Of a stretch of DNA of 64,000 bases, positions 23,369-31,079 are shown in pieces. The translations under genes and the position numbers were made by a program. Within the stretch, counting starts at the first letter, position 1. Each line of letters begins with the position of its first letter. Source of the DNA: Pseudomonas viridiflava (GTDB lineage Bacteria > Pseudomonadota > Gammaproteobacteria > Pseudomonadales > Pseudomonadaceae); NCBI RefSeq assembly GCF_900583165.1, contig NZ_UTKY01000028.1, positions 26,118 through 90,117 on the forward strand. The letters are read 5' to 3'. The notes beneath the pieces are model-generated. The model saw nothing but the letters and a program-made list of their open reading frames with translations, was not told the DNA's origin and did not search any database.

Positions 23369-23671
23369 ATGACGACGTCTTCTCTGAACGCTCGCCAGCC
23401 AGAGTATCGGCAGCTCGCCAGCACGCAGAGCCATCGTGAAGTACCCGCGGCCACTCGGGAAAAAGAGGCGAGCCCGCAACACCATGCTTGCGAAATCCAG
23501 CGGATGAAGGAATTCGCCGGTCGGCAGCGGTTCCAGGCGCCAGTCGCCGATGATTTTACCCGCGGCTTGCTGCCACCAGGGCAGGGCAAGCTTGATGAAT
23601 CCCGATCACCATTACCGATGCGTCGCACACTCGCGTCAGTGATCCTGGGATTAAGGAGCCTGTGCACTTAG
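23369..23671 (+). CDS. Small hypothetical protein downstream of the hrp-box gene
   Basis: A 100-residue frame from an ATG at 23369 with a GGGGG stretch 4-5 bases upstream. The product (MTTSSLNARQPEYRQLAS start) is Ser/Gln/Arg-rich with no membrane segment and no recognised domain. The first 20 residues look like a type III secretion leader. It could be a small co-transcribed substrate, a chaperone-like protein, or the remaining N-terminus of a decayed paralogue, since no helical module follows. Coding is uncertain. Confidence 0.4.
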   Translation: MTTSSLNARQPEYRQLASTQSHREVPAATREKEASPQHHACEIQRMKEFAGRQRFQAPVADDFTRGLLPPGQGKLDESRSPLPMRRTLASVILGLRSLCT

Positions 23672-23775
23672 CAGCGGGCTGACGAACCTCATGTGCCGAA
23701 TGCCTTCAAACAAGATTGATTCAGGCACCGTGCCATAACCGTTTACATACTGTCATTGCTCGGCACTCGCTACTC

Positions 23776-23803
23776 GGAACTTTTGCATTTGATCCGCCAC
23801 ATA
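23776..23803 (+). promoter_or_regulatory. hrp box (HrpL-type promoter)
   Basis: GGAACT at 23776-23781, 15 bases, then CCACATA at 23797-23803, an exact match to GGAAC(C/T)-N15/16-CCACNNA. It is 96 bases before the ATG at 23900. Same spacing class and position as the site at 22048. Confidence 0.8.
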
Positions 23804-23899
23804 TCGAGGGCGCGCTTCACTGGAGTCTGCTGAGTGACTTCGGCCATTTTTTCGTGGTTTCCAGATAAGCGTGTATACGGAAATGGCTGGAGATGAAGT

Positions 23900-24262
23900 A
23901 TGACAATTAACGGTGTAACACCTCTTGGAGTACCTGGGGTTAGAGGGGGGATAGATGAGCGTGCAATGCCAGCAACGCCCATTATCCAAAGACCTTGCGA
24001 TGACCAACGTATTTCGTGGGAGGTGCAGCCAAAGCGGCGTGTGCCCGGTCGCGAGGCCTTGTCTTCGCTACGCTACCAAGCGCTGCAAATGACGCCGGTT
24101 ATCCGCGCGAATACCACGCCGCCCGGCCAGCACTCGACGGACAGGCAGCTGGCGAGTGAGCTGGACAAGAGCTTCGGTGAGCTGCATTCCTTTTTGAGTG
24201 ATGGACGCTTGACGCAATCCTCTCTGCGCAGAATCGCTGCACAAGAGTTGTTGGGAGATTAG
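23900..24262 (+). CDS. N-terminal part of the second hrp-box protein (frame ends at +1 shift)
   Basis: A 120-residue frame behind an hrp box, with CTGGAG before the ATG as in the gene at 22156. The N-terminus (MTINGVTPLGVPGVRGG) has an aliphatic residue at position 3 and no acidic residue in the first 12, fitting type III secretion leaders. The end, LASELDKSFGELHSFLSDGR and SSLRRIAAQELLGD, is the first half of the helical module seen in the paralogue. The module continues in the +1 frame from 24264, so the gene is probably one reading frame broken at about 24255-24265. Programmed frameshifting or sequencing error are alternatives. Confidence 0.6.
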   Translation: MTINGVTPLGVPGVRGGIDERAMPATPIIQRPCDDQRISWEVQPKRRVPGREALSSLRYQALQMTPVIRANTTPPGQHSTDRQLASELDKSFGELHSFLSDGRLTQSSLRRIAAQELLGD

Positions 24263-24263
24263 C

Positions 24264-24812
24264 GTGCGGGACCGCATTATCCTGGTGGTCAGGGAGATTC
24301 TTAAACGCCCACAATTGAACGACGCGATTATTGATTTCGAGGGATTTATCACTCGCGACAGCCTAAGGGCCGCCGCGTCAGCATTACCGGGCAACAGTTC
24401 TCACAGCGCCTTCAGCCAGGACCCATTTCATGGGCAGTGCAACGCCAAAGTCGTGATGGCGCTGCAAGGCTATTTCAAGCAGTTAAAGGACACGACCAAA
24501 GATCGGAAAGGTTTTTTCGAAGCGCTGGAGTACGTGGAAATCACCCTGCTCAGAAGGGTGATGAGTGACCCGGACGAGACCGATCACCAAGGTCAGCCAA
24601 AATTAGAGCCGATGACCGGGCTGCCCGAAAAAAAATACAGCGAACACTGTGTGTACACGGCCAAAAACATCATCGAGAGGCCGGGGCTATTAAGGTCACT
24701 GGAGTGCGCCAACGCCCCCCGGCTGTTTGGCCGACCCCGGCATAAAGGGTGGCTAAGCAATAAAAGCCTGGAGCGCTGGCTTGAACAGTACGCAGTGCAT
24801 AAAGCCAGGTAG
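24264..24812 (+). CDS. C-terminal part of the second hrp-box protein (+1 frame)
   Basis: A 182-residue frame starting with GTG one base after the previous stop. It begins RDRIILVVREILKRPQLNDA and continues FEGFITRDSLRAAA, which aligns with NRNILLARELMKHPEVINAI and DGVIDRRKIEMTL of the paralogue at 22156. A second module follows (VVMALQGYFKQLKDTT... YTAKNIIERPGLLRSL... KGWLSNKSLERWLEQYA), again parallel to that paralogue. The Pro/Cys repeat is absent. Read with the preceding frame it would give an intact protein of about 300 residues. Whether this half is translated alone is unknown. Confidence 0.6.
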   Translation: MRDRIILVVREILKRPQLNDAIIDFEGFITRDSLRAAASALPGNSSHSAFSQDPFHGQCNAKVVMALQGYFKQLKDTTKDRKGFFEALEYVEITLLRRVMSDPDETDHQGQPKLEPMTGLPEKKYSEHCVYTAKNIIERPGLLRSLECANAPRLFGRPRHKGWLSNKSLERWLEQYAVHKAR

Positions 24813-24837
24813 CCAGCGGTATTGAGAGGCGAGTGTG

Positions 24838-25989
24838 CTACACCTTGAGGATTTTGCCGCTGATGGCGACCGCTGCCAGTAATAACGCGATCAGCACAAA
24901 GGCCGTGTTCAGACTGCTGCCGTGGGCAATAAAGCCGATCATCGCCGGGCCCGCAAGGATGCCGGCATACCCCAGGGTCGTGATGGCGGGTACCGCGATA
25001 TGTTCGGGCATGACCTTTTGCTTGCCGACGGCGGTGTACAACACCGGCACGATATTCGAGCAACCCGCGCCCACCAGGGCATACCCCAACAGAGCGGTTC
25101 CCCAGCCCGGAAGCAGCGTGGTGAGCAGCATCCCCGCGGTAGCCAGCGCGCCGCCGATCACGATCACACGGGTGGCGCCGAGACGCCGCACGATGGCATC
25201 GCCGGTCAGGCGCCCTGCGGTCATGGTCAGGGCAAACGCGGCGTAGCCCAAGCCGGCGTAGGCTTCATCCAGGTCGCGCTCGGCGCTGAGGAACACTGCG
25301 CTCCAATCCAGCACCGCGCCCTCGGCCAGAAACACGATAAAACACAGGCAGCCTATAAACAGCACGACACCGTGGGGTACCGCAAAGGCCGGGCCTGAGC
25401 TTTCACTGCCGTAAGGCAACAGGTGCGGCCCTGCCTTGAGCAACGCTGCGGCCATGATCACAATCACCACCAGGGTTGCCTGCAACGGTGACAAACCCAG
25501 CCCCAGCAAACCTGCAACCCCCGCCGCGCCAACAATCCCCCCCAGGCTGAACAACCCGTGGAAACCCGACATCATGGTTTTGCCGCTGGCACGCTCGACG
25601 ATTACCGCTTGCAGGTTGACCGTGGAGTCCACCGCACCTAGGCCGGCGCCAAACAGAAACAACCCGGCGATCAGCAGCGGAATCGAGCTGGCCGTGGCCA
25701 GCATCGGCAGGGCCAGACAAATCATGATTGTGCCGACCGTCAGCACACGTCGGCAGCCGTAGCGCGAGGCCAAGCCACCTGCCACGGGCATCGCGATGAT
25801 CGATCCCACCCCCAGGCATAACAGCAGCAAGCCCAACGTGCCTTCATTGAGTTGCGCGCGAGCCTTGGCGTAAGGCACCAAGGGCGCCCACGCGGCGATG
25901 CCGAAACCGGCGATAAAAAACGCGATACGGGTCGACATTTGCTCCAGTCGCCCGGGAACCACGGGCGCTGAGGGGGGGAGTGCAGTCAT
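24838..25989 (-). CDS. MFS transporter
   Basis: A 383-residue major facilitator protein with 12 predicted membrane segments. RIAFFIAGFGIAAWAPLVPY opens the first segment and GGLASRYGCRRVLTVG is the loop 2-3 motif. DSTVNLQAVIVE and KTMMSGFHGLFSLGGIVGA follow, a pattern of YbjJ/fucose-permease-like members. The ATG at 25989 is chosen; the much longer open frame upstream is only the shadow of the divergent DapF-like gene. The shared 174-base gap implies common control with that gene. Substrate unknown. Confidence 0.85.
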   Translation of the reverse strand: MTALPPSAPVVPGRLEQMSTRIAFFIAGFGIAAWAPLVPYAKARAQLNEGTLGLLLLCLGVGSIIAMPVAGGLASRYGCRRVLTVGTIMICLALPMLATASSIPLLIAGLFLFGAGLGAVDSTVNLQAVIVERASGKTMMSGFHGLFSLGGIVGAAGVAGLLGLGLSPLQATLVVIVIMAAALLKAGPHLLPYGSESSGPAFAVPHGVVLFIGCLCFIVFLAEGAVLDWSAVFLSAERDLDEAYAGLGYAAFALTMTAGRLTGDAIVRRLGATRVIVIGGALATAGMLLTTLLPGWGTALLGYALVGAGCSNIVPVLYTAVGKQKVMPEHIAVPAITTLGYAGILAGPAMIGFIAHGSSLNTAFVLIALLLAAVAISGKILKV

Positions 25990-26163
25990 GAAAAATCCTT
26001 GGTCTTGCGTCCAGTGAACGATGTGCGGCGCAACATCCTTGCACATCAGGGCGCAGGGTGCGAGCCGCTGCCCACAACGGGTCTGATCTGTAATACGCTG
26101 CCGGACAACTGTGCAAGTAACTGGATGGATTGGCTTCATGAAGATTCTCTGGCAGGTGACGGG

Positions 26164-27150
26164 ATGACACGGTTCTATGATGCGCGAGGCAATATCTATG
26201 GGGTCGTCAGCCCTGACGTGCTGCGCCGCCAAGGCATCGACGTGCCGCAGAGTGCCGCCCAAGCAGCGACTGATCGGGCAACATGGGCGCCGGCTGCCGT
26301 CGACTCCGAGTGCGGCTGGGGTTCGTTGCCGCGCCCTGCCGATGCCAAGGCGCATCGCTGCGATGGCTTGCTGGTGGGGCCGTTCCAATTCGAGCCGCCG
26401 TTTGACCTGCTCATCGTCAACACCGACGGCTCCCTGGCCGAACGCAGTGGCAACGGCTTGACCATTTTTGCCCAGTCGCTCACTGACCTGGGCTTGATGA
26501 CGGGGGCTTGTGACCTGCGGGTACATCACGACAAGCAAGACGCAAGATCGCCGGTGTCGACCCGGGTTGAGCCCGCCCTATTCGAGCAGGTCGCGGGCTT
26601 CTGGCTGGCGCTGGGTGAGCCCGGGTTCGGGCCAGTTGCAGCAGGTGCGCAAGGTGTATCACAGGTATCCCTTGGCGGGACCGACCTCAGCCACGTACGC
26701 GAGTTGGCGGCGATAGACCCGCGGTGGACGCACAGTCAGTTTGTACGTGTAGGCAACCCTCATTGCGTGACACTGGTGGAGGATGTGTCGGCCTTACCCG
26801 ACAACCAGCAGATGCAGCAACCGTCGTTGTTCACACCTTTGAAGGCGATAGCGTTCGCCGCCCCGATGGGTGAGGGGCATCCCTGTGTGGCGGGTGTCAA
26901 TTTACAGTGGGCCGCCCCGGATTGTGCCAATCGCGTGGTCGCCCGGGTGTTTGAACGAGGGGAGGGCCCAACGGCGTCTTCCGGAACCAGCGCCAGCGCC
27001 GTGGCGTGTGCAGCGTGGCGCGCTGGCTGGGTCTGTGCGGGCGATGTCGAGGTGGTCATGCCAGGTGGCACTGCGCCGGTGCGCCTGCATGTTCAGGCCC
27101 AAACATTGCTGAGCGTCAGCCTCTTCGGCGCGGCGCGGCCGCAAACATGA
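26164..27150 (+). CDS. DapF-fold epimerase homologue lacking both catalytic cysteines
   Basis: A 328-residue protein with the diaminopimelate epimerase fold: MTRFYDARGNIYGVV at the start, AERSGNG at 92-98, FVRVGNPHCVTL at 193-204, RVFERGEGPTASSGTSASA at 261-279. In DapF the two racemising cysteines lie in ECGNG and ACGTG. Here they are Ser95 and Ser273, so ordinary two-base epimerisation is doubtful. Residues such as GNPH and ERGEGPT remain, suggesting a working substrate pocket with changed chemistry. Start ATG 26164 has AGGTGA upstream; the longer frame from 25999 covers the promoter gap. Divergent from an MFS gene. A terminator follows. Confidence 0.75.
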   Translation: MTRFYDARGNIYGVVSPDVLRRQGIDVPQSAAQAATDRATWAPAAVDSECGWGSLPRPADAKAHRCDGLLVGPFQFEPPFDLLIVNTDGSLAERSGNGLTIFAQSLTDLGLMTGACDLRVHHDKQDARSPVSTRVEPALFEQVAGFWLALGEPGFGPVAAGAQGVSQVSLGGTDLSHVRELAAIDPRWTHSQFVRVGNPHCVTLVEDVSALPDNQQMQQPSLFTPLKAIAFAAPMGEGHPCVAGVNLQWAAPDCANRVVARVFERGEGPTASSGTSASAVACAAWRAGWVCAGDVEVVMPGGTAPVRLHVQAQTLLSVSLFGAARPQT

Positions 27151-27162
27151 ACCCCGTTGTAT

Positions 27163-27201
27163 AGCTGATGCCCTGGACATGTATCAGCTATTTCTCTCTT
27201 A
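27163..27201 (+). terminator. Terminator after the DapF-like gene
   Basis: TAGCTGAT and ATCAGCTA form an 8-base stem with a 13-base loop, followed by TTTCTCTCTT. It lies 12 bases after the stop. Confidence 0.7.
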
Positions 27202-27450
27202 TCAGTAGGAGGTTGGAAAGTTTGTGTAGGGTGTTTCTTTTATTTAGTAAGTGGCACTTTGCTTGAGTTTTTTATTTTGTAAAAGATACTTCCAGCTTCT
27301 TCGTAAGAAACTTCTTTTTTATTTTTAGACAGCCGATTTATGCCTGGAATCGCTAAGCTTGTTGGGGTTCAGGCGCTTTTTCTCGACAACTTATTCGGCA
27401 AGTCACGGGAGAAAGTTTTCAGTGTAATGAATGATGGCGGGTAATAGCGG
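27202..27450. other. AT-rich intergenic region upstream of vgrG
   Basis: No gene is seen. From 27201 to 27330 the sequence is T-rich with many short runs, in contrast to the GC-rich genes around it. Such tracts attract H-NS-like proteins (MvaT in Pseudomonas) and often mark silenced acquired modules. No clear sigma-54 or sigma-70 promoter was recognised. Confidence 0.4.
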
Positions 27451-29466
27451 ATGGATAGCGCGTTTGTATCGTCACGTTTCAAGTTGATGCTCCCCAGTAT
27501 AAATAATTACTTTCAAGTGCTGGCCTTGAACGGCAGCGAAACCCTTGATCAACCGTTCTTCATCCAGGTGCAATGGGTCAGTGAAGACCCCACCCTGGAC
27601 CTGGAGGCGTTGCACCATCAACCCGCCTACCTGGATTTTGGCGAAGGAAATGACGGCTTACATGGTCAGGTCTATGCCGTTGGACGAGACAGTCCGGGCC
27701 GACGCCTGACTCGATATCACCTCACGTTGGCCCCCCGCCTGGCTAACCTTGCCTATCGCCGAGACCAGCGAATTTTCCAGCAACGCAGTGTGCCGCAGAT
27801 TATCGCGCACGTACTCGAGCTTCACGGCATCCTGGCCGATGCGTACGTGTTCGAGCTCGGCCCCGTGGTCTATCCCCCGCGCACCTTCTGTGTGCAATAC
27901 GCGGAGAGCGACCTGCACTTTATCCAGCGACTGTGCGAAGAGGAGGGCATTCACTTCCACTTCCGCCACAGCGCAGACAATCATCTGTTGGTGTTCGGTG
28001 ATGACCAGACCGTCTTTCAGCGTTTGCCGGCGCAACGCTATTGCCCGGCCGGTGGGCCGCAAGCCGAGACCCAGGTCGTCCAGCGGTTTGACGTGCGCCT
28101 CGCTACCCGCAGTCAGCAAACGGTACGCCGTGATTACGACTTCAACCGCCCTTCGGTGTGTCTGCAAGACACGGCGGGTGCCGATTCCGCGCAGCCCCTC
28201 GAGGACTATCACTACCCCGCAACATTTGCAGGTCGTGTGCGAGGTCGGCAGCTGGTGCGCCGGAGGCTGGAATGCCATCAACGCGATCGCTTGCGTGCGC
28301 TGGGCAAAAGCGACCTGCCGGTATTGCGCAGCGGGCAGTTCCTTGAGTTGCGTGACCATCCAGACGCGTCTTGCAACGATCTTTGGCTGATTACGTCGGT
28401 ACGCCATGAAGGGTATCAACCGCAGGTATTGGAGGAGGATGCACCTGCGACTGATGTATTTCACGGCTATCGCAATCGCTTTACTGCGACTCCCTGGCAA
28501 GCGGTACATCGGCCTTCCCCCAAACATCCCAAACCGATTCTCCATGGCAGCCAGACTGCAACCGTGACCGGGCCTGCGGATGAAGATGTGCACTGTGACG
28601 AGTACGGGCGCGTAAAAGTGCGCTTTCACTGGGACCGCCTGGACAGGGCGGATGATAAAAGCAGCTGTTGGGTTCGCGTCGCATCCGGATGGGCCGGTGA
28701 TGGGTTTGGCGCGACGATGATCCCCCGAGTGGGCATGGAAGTGCTGGTCACGTTTTTAAACGGGGACCCGGACCAGCCGCTGATCAACGGGTGCCTGCCC
28801 AACGCACTGCACAGGCCGACCTATCCGTTGCCTCAGCACAAGACCCGTAGCGTACTGCGCAGTCAAAGCTCTCGGGGCGGCGAAGGCTGCAACGAGCTGC
28901 ATCTCGAAGACCGCCGCGGCGAGGAGCTCATTTACCTGCGCGCACAGCGGGACCTGGAGCAGCACGTGGGCCACGACAGTCGGTTGGACGTGGCGGGCCA
29001 GCGACGGGAAACCATCCACGGCTTGAGCACCGTGCACCTTGAAAATGAAGAGCATCATCAAGTCGTCGGTGATCGCAAGGTGATGCTCAAGGCGAACGAC
29101 CATCTCGATGTGCAGGGCGATAGCCGCACGCAGGTTGGCAAAACGCTGATCATCGAGGCCGGCCAACAGCTGCACCTCAAGGCGGGTGCCAGCCTGGTGA
29201 TCGACGCGGGGGCGCAATTGAGCCTCAAGGCGGGAGGAGAACACCTGGTGATCCAGGCAGGCGGTATCTTCAGCAGCCGACCCATTACCTTGGGTGGTTC
29301 ATCAACGGCGATCCGATTGACAGGTTCCCTGGCAGCAGATGTGCCGAAAGTCGCTGCGATACAAGGCACCATCATGGATGTTGCCGGGCAACTGGGGGCG
29401 GACTTCTGCCCTGTGTGCGAACGTTGCCGCGAAGGTCAATGTGATCTTCCGGGGAGGGCAGCGTGA
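27451..29466 (+). CDS. vgrG: Type VI secretion spike protein VgrG
   Basis: A 671-residue VgrG, the trimeric tip of the type VI tube. The gp27-like part occupies about 1-370 (RYHLTLAPRLANLAYRRDQR, EEEGIHFHFRH). The OB fold and gp5-like needle follow (DEYGRVKVRFHWDR, WAGDGFGATMIPRVGMEVLV, FLNGDPDQPLINGCLPN), then a beta-helical tail with LEDRRGEELIYLRAQRDLEQ and repeated hydrophobic strands. The last 20 residues hold CPVCERCREGQC, a small Cys cluster. No toxin domain is fused. The DUF4123 gene overlaps its stop by one base. No tss genes are in the window, so this is an orphan VgrG module. Confidence 0.93.
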   Translation: MDSAFVSSRFKLMLPSINNYFQVLALNGSETLDQPFFIQVQWVSEDPTLDLEALHHQPAYLDFGEGNDGLHGQVYAVGRDSPGRRLTRYHLTLAPRLANLAYRRDQRIFQQRSVPQIIAHVLELHGILADAYVFELGPVVYPPRTFCVQYAESDLHFIQRLCEEEGIHFHFRHSADNHLLVFGDDQTVFQRLPAQRYCPAGGPQAETQVVQRFDVRLATRSQQTVRRDYDFNRPSVCLQDTAGADSAQPLEDYHYPATFAGRVRGRQLVRRRLECHQRDRLRALGKSDLPVLRSGQFLELRDHPDASCNDLWLITSVRHEGYQPQVLEEDAPATDVFHGYRNRFTATPWQAVHRPSPKHPKPILHGSQTATVTGPADEDVHCDEYGRVKVRFHWDRLDRADDKSSCWVRVASGWAGDGFGATMIPRVGMEVLVTFLNGDPDQPLINGCLPNALHRPTYPLPQHKTRSVLRSQSSRGGEGCNELHLEDRRGEELIYLRAQRDLEQHVGHDSRLDVAGQRRETIHGLSTVHLENEEHHQVVGDRKVMLKANDHLDVQGDSRTQVGKTLIIEAGQQLHLKAGASLVIDAGAQLSLKAGGEHLVIQAGGIFSSRPITLGGSSTAIRLTGSLAADVPKVAAIQGTIMDVAGQLGADFCPVCERCREGQCDLPGRAA

Positions 29467-30302
29467 TGCACAACGTGCCAGGCCAATGGATGGCCCAAGA
29501 GCAACAGGCAGGGCACCGTGTGTGTTTGATCCTTGAGGGCAACAATGTAGCGCGTGAGCCCATGCTGGCGGCGCGTGGCTTGGAGCACTATCGCAGTCTC
29601 TACGCCGAGACCGGGGTTGCGCAGTTGGCAATGGCAGGTCCGGTTATTCTGCTACTGGATCAGTTGAGTGAGCCCCAGTTGCTCAACCTGCTGCAAGCGC
29701 CCCAGACGAATTGGGGGTGGCTGGGCAGTTTGCCAAGCGACGACCTGGAGCCTGTCACTCGACATTGGCGCGACCGGCTGCTGGTGGGAGCGCAAGGCGA
29801 GCAGGCGCTCTACCGCTTTCACGATAATCGCACGCTGGCACGTGCGCTGGCGTATCTGAGCCCGTGCAATTGGCCGGCGTTTCTCGGCCCACTGATCAGC
29901 GTGTGCTATTGGCACGACAACTCTTGGCGCTGTGACGAAAACCCTGTCCCCGGTGAGTACGCGGTGCCAGAACCAGCGCCTTGGCTAGGCACACCAAACC
30001 CCAACGCAGGCGCCATCTTGCACGCCAATATCCTGCGCTATCTGCTGGCCGAACACAGCGAAGACCTGGTGGCATTGGTGGAGTTTCAGGACCCGAAAGT
30101 CTGGTTGGTCCAGGTGCTGGAACAGGCTCGAACATGGCAGTGGCGACGGCCCGAACAGTTGGAGTTCCTGGTGGTGCGCAGGTTGCAAGAGGCTACTCGC
30201 AGCAGCCTTATCCGATGGCCGCCGACGGTAGGGGAGAGTCCGGAGCAGCACTTTGAACGGGTGGTCGCGCAGTGGGAATCGACGAGGGCGAAGGATGAGT
30301 AG
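29466..30302 (+). CDS. DUF4123 adaptor (type VI effector chaperone)
   Basis: A 278-residue protein of the DUF4123 family, whose members load an effector onto the cognate VgrG tip. The N-terminal half contains VCLILEGNNVAREPMLA and LDQLSEPQLLNLL, and PLISVCYWHDNSW lies in the middle, in the family order. ATG at 29466 shares one base with the vgrG stop; an in-frame GTG three bases earlier is the alternative. It overlaps the lipoprotein gene by eight bases. It presumably delivers the lipase encoded at 31080 to the VgrG at 27451. Confidence 0.82.
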   Translation: MHNVPGQWMAQEQQAGHRVCLILEGNNVAREPMLAARGLEHYRSLYAETGVAQLAMAGPVILLLDQLSEPQLLNLLQAPQTNWGWLGSLPSDDLEPVTRHWRDRLLVGAQGEQALYRFHDNRTLARALAYLSPCNWPAFLGPLISVCYWHDNSWRCDENPVPGEYAVPEPAPWLGTPNPNAGAILHANILRYLLAEHSEDLVALVEFQDPKVWLVQVLEQARTWQWRRPEQLEFLVVRRLQEATRSSLIRWPPTVGESPEQHFERVVAQWESTRAKDE

Positions 30303-31065
30303 GCTAACGTTCAGCGCGTTGGTTGCATTGGTAATGGTGGGGCTGACGGGATGTGTGGGCAAGCCAGTTGATAGCGTTACCTTGGAGGTGGATTTACCGG
30401 CGCAGTTTCGGTTTATAGCCAGTGCCAATTACAGCCCGGCAACCGGAGAAACCTGCACATTGCCACATCGTCGATGCAGGAGGCCGGAGCGCAAGATTTT
30501 AATCACCCAATACAAACCTGAGGCTGAACGGGTGAGCTTTGACTTGCCGCTGGCGCAAATAATTGAAGGCTGCCCTACGGTTTTAAGCAGTGTGGACTTT
30601 GATGTTCGTGCGAAATGGGGGGAGCGGTTTTCGGATATGGATGGAGACCGGGCAGCTATCAGTATTCGCGACCGTTGGGATAACGGTTCCGGGATGCCTG
30701 AGTTAGGGGTTCAAACGTTGGTGGGGCGGTGCCATTGGATGTTCCGGACTACAGGTCCGCTGCATGCAATCGTCAAGATTCTGCAGTGTCGCTCGTTGGA
30801 CGCAATGGGACAGGAGAGGCTTGCAGGAGGTGTGGCGCAGCGAGACCAATTGGCGAGAAAAACGCTCAGGATGGTGTTGGCGCTTAATGATGAGGAACAG
30901 CCCTATTTCAACGATAACTGGGTGGTTGTGCCAGGTGGGTGGAAGCGTTGTAAAGGCGAGAGCTTTGAAGACATAGATGCTTTTTGCCGTGGCAATACGA
31001 CCGACTTTAAACCCATAAAAATGCCGGATGGCCGGATCTGTGACGTCTATCCATCGTGTGAGTGA
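30295..31065 (+). CDS. Lipoprotein, probable immunity protein of the lipase effector
   Basis: A 256-residue protein with a lipoprotein signal (LVALVMVGLTGC, lipidated Cys at about residue 18), so it is anchored in the periplasm. The mature part is rich in Cys (TGETCTLPHRRC, EGCPTVL, GRCHWMF, RCKGESFEDIDAFC, DVYPSCE), probably disulfide-bonded. No named domain is recognised. It lies between a DUF4123 adaptor and a lipase effector; periplasmic lipoproteins in this place commonly neutralise type VI lipases (Tli-type). Immunity is inferred from position and localisation. Confidence 0.65.
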   Translation: MSRLTFSALVALVMVGLTGCVGKPVDSVTLEVDLPAQFRFIASANYSPATGETCTLPHRRCRRPERKILITQYKPEAERVSFDLPLAQIIEGCPTVLSSVDFDVRAKWGERFSDMDGDRAAISIRDRWDNGSGMPELGVQTLVGRCHWMFRTTGPLHAIVKILQCRSLDAMGQERLAGGVAQRDQLARKTLRMVLALNDEEQPYFNDNWVVVPGGWKRCKGESFEDIDAFCRGNTTDFKPIKMPDGRICDVYPSCE

Positions 31066-31079
31066 CAAGGAGCAGTTTC

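Noticed and set aside
25990..26538. N-terminal extension of the MFS transporter
   Set aside because: The upstream part of this open frame is antisense to the DapF-like gene and unlike any MFS N-terminus.
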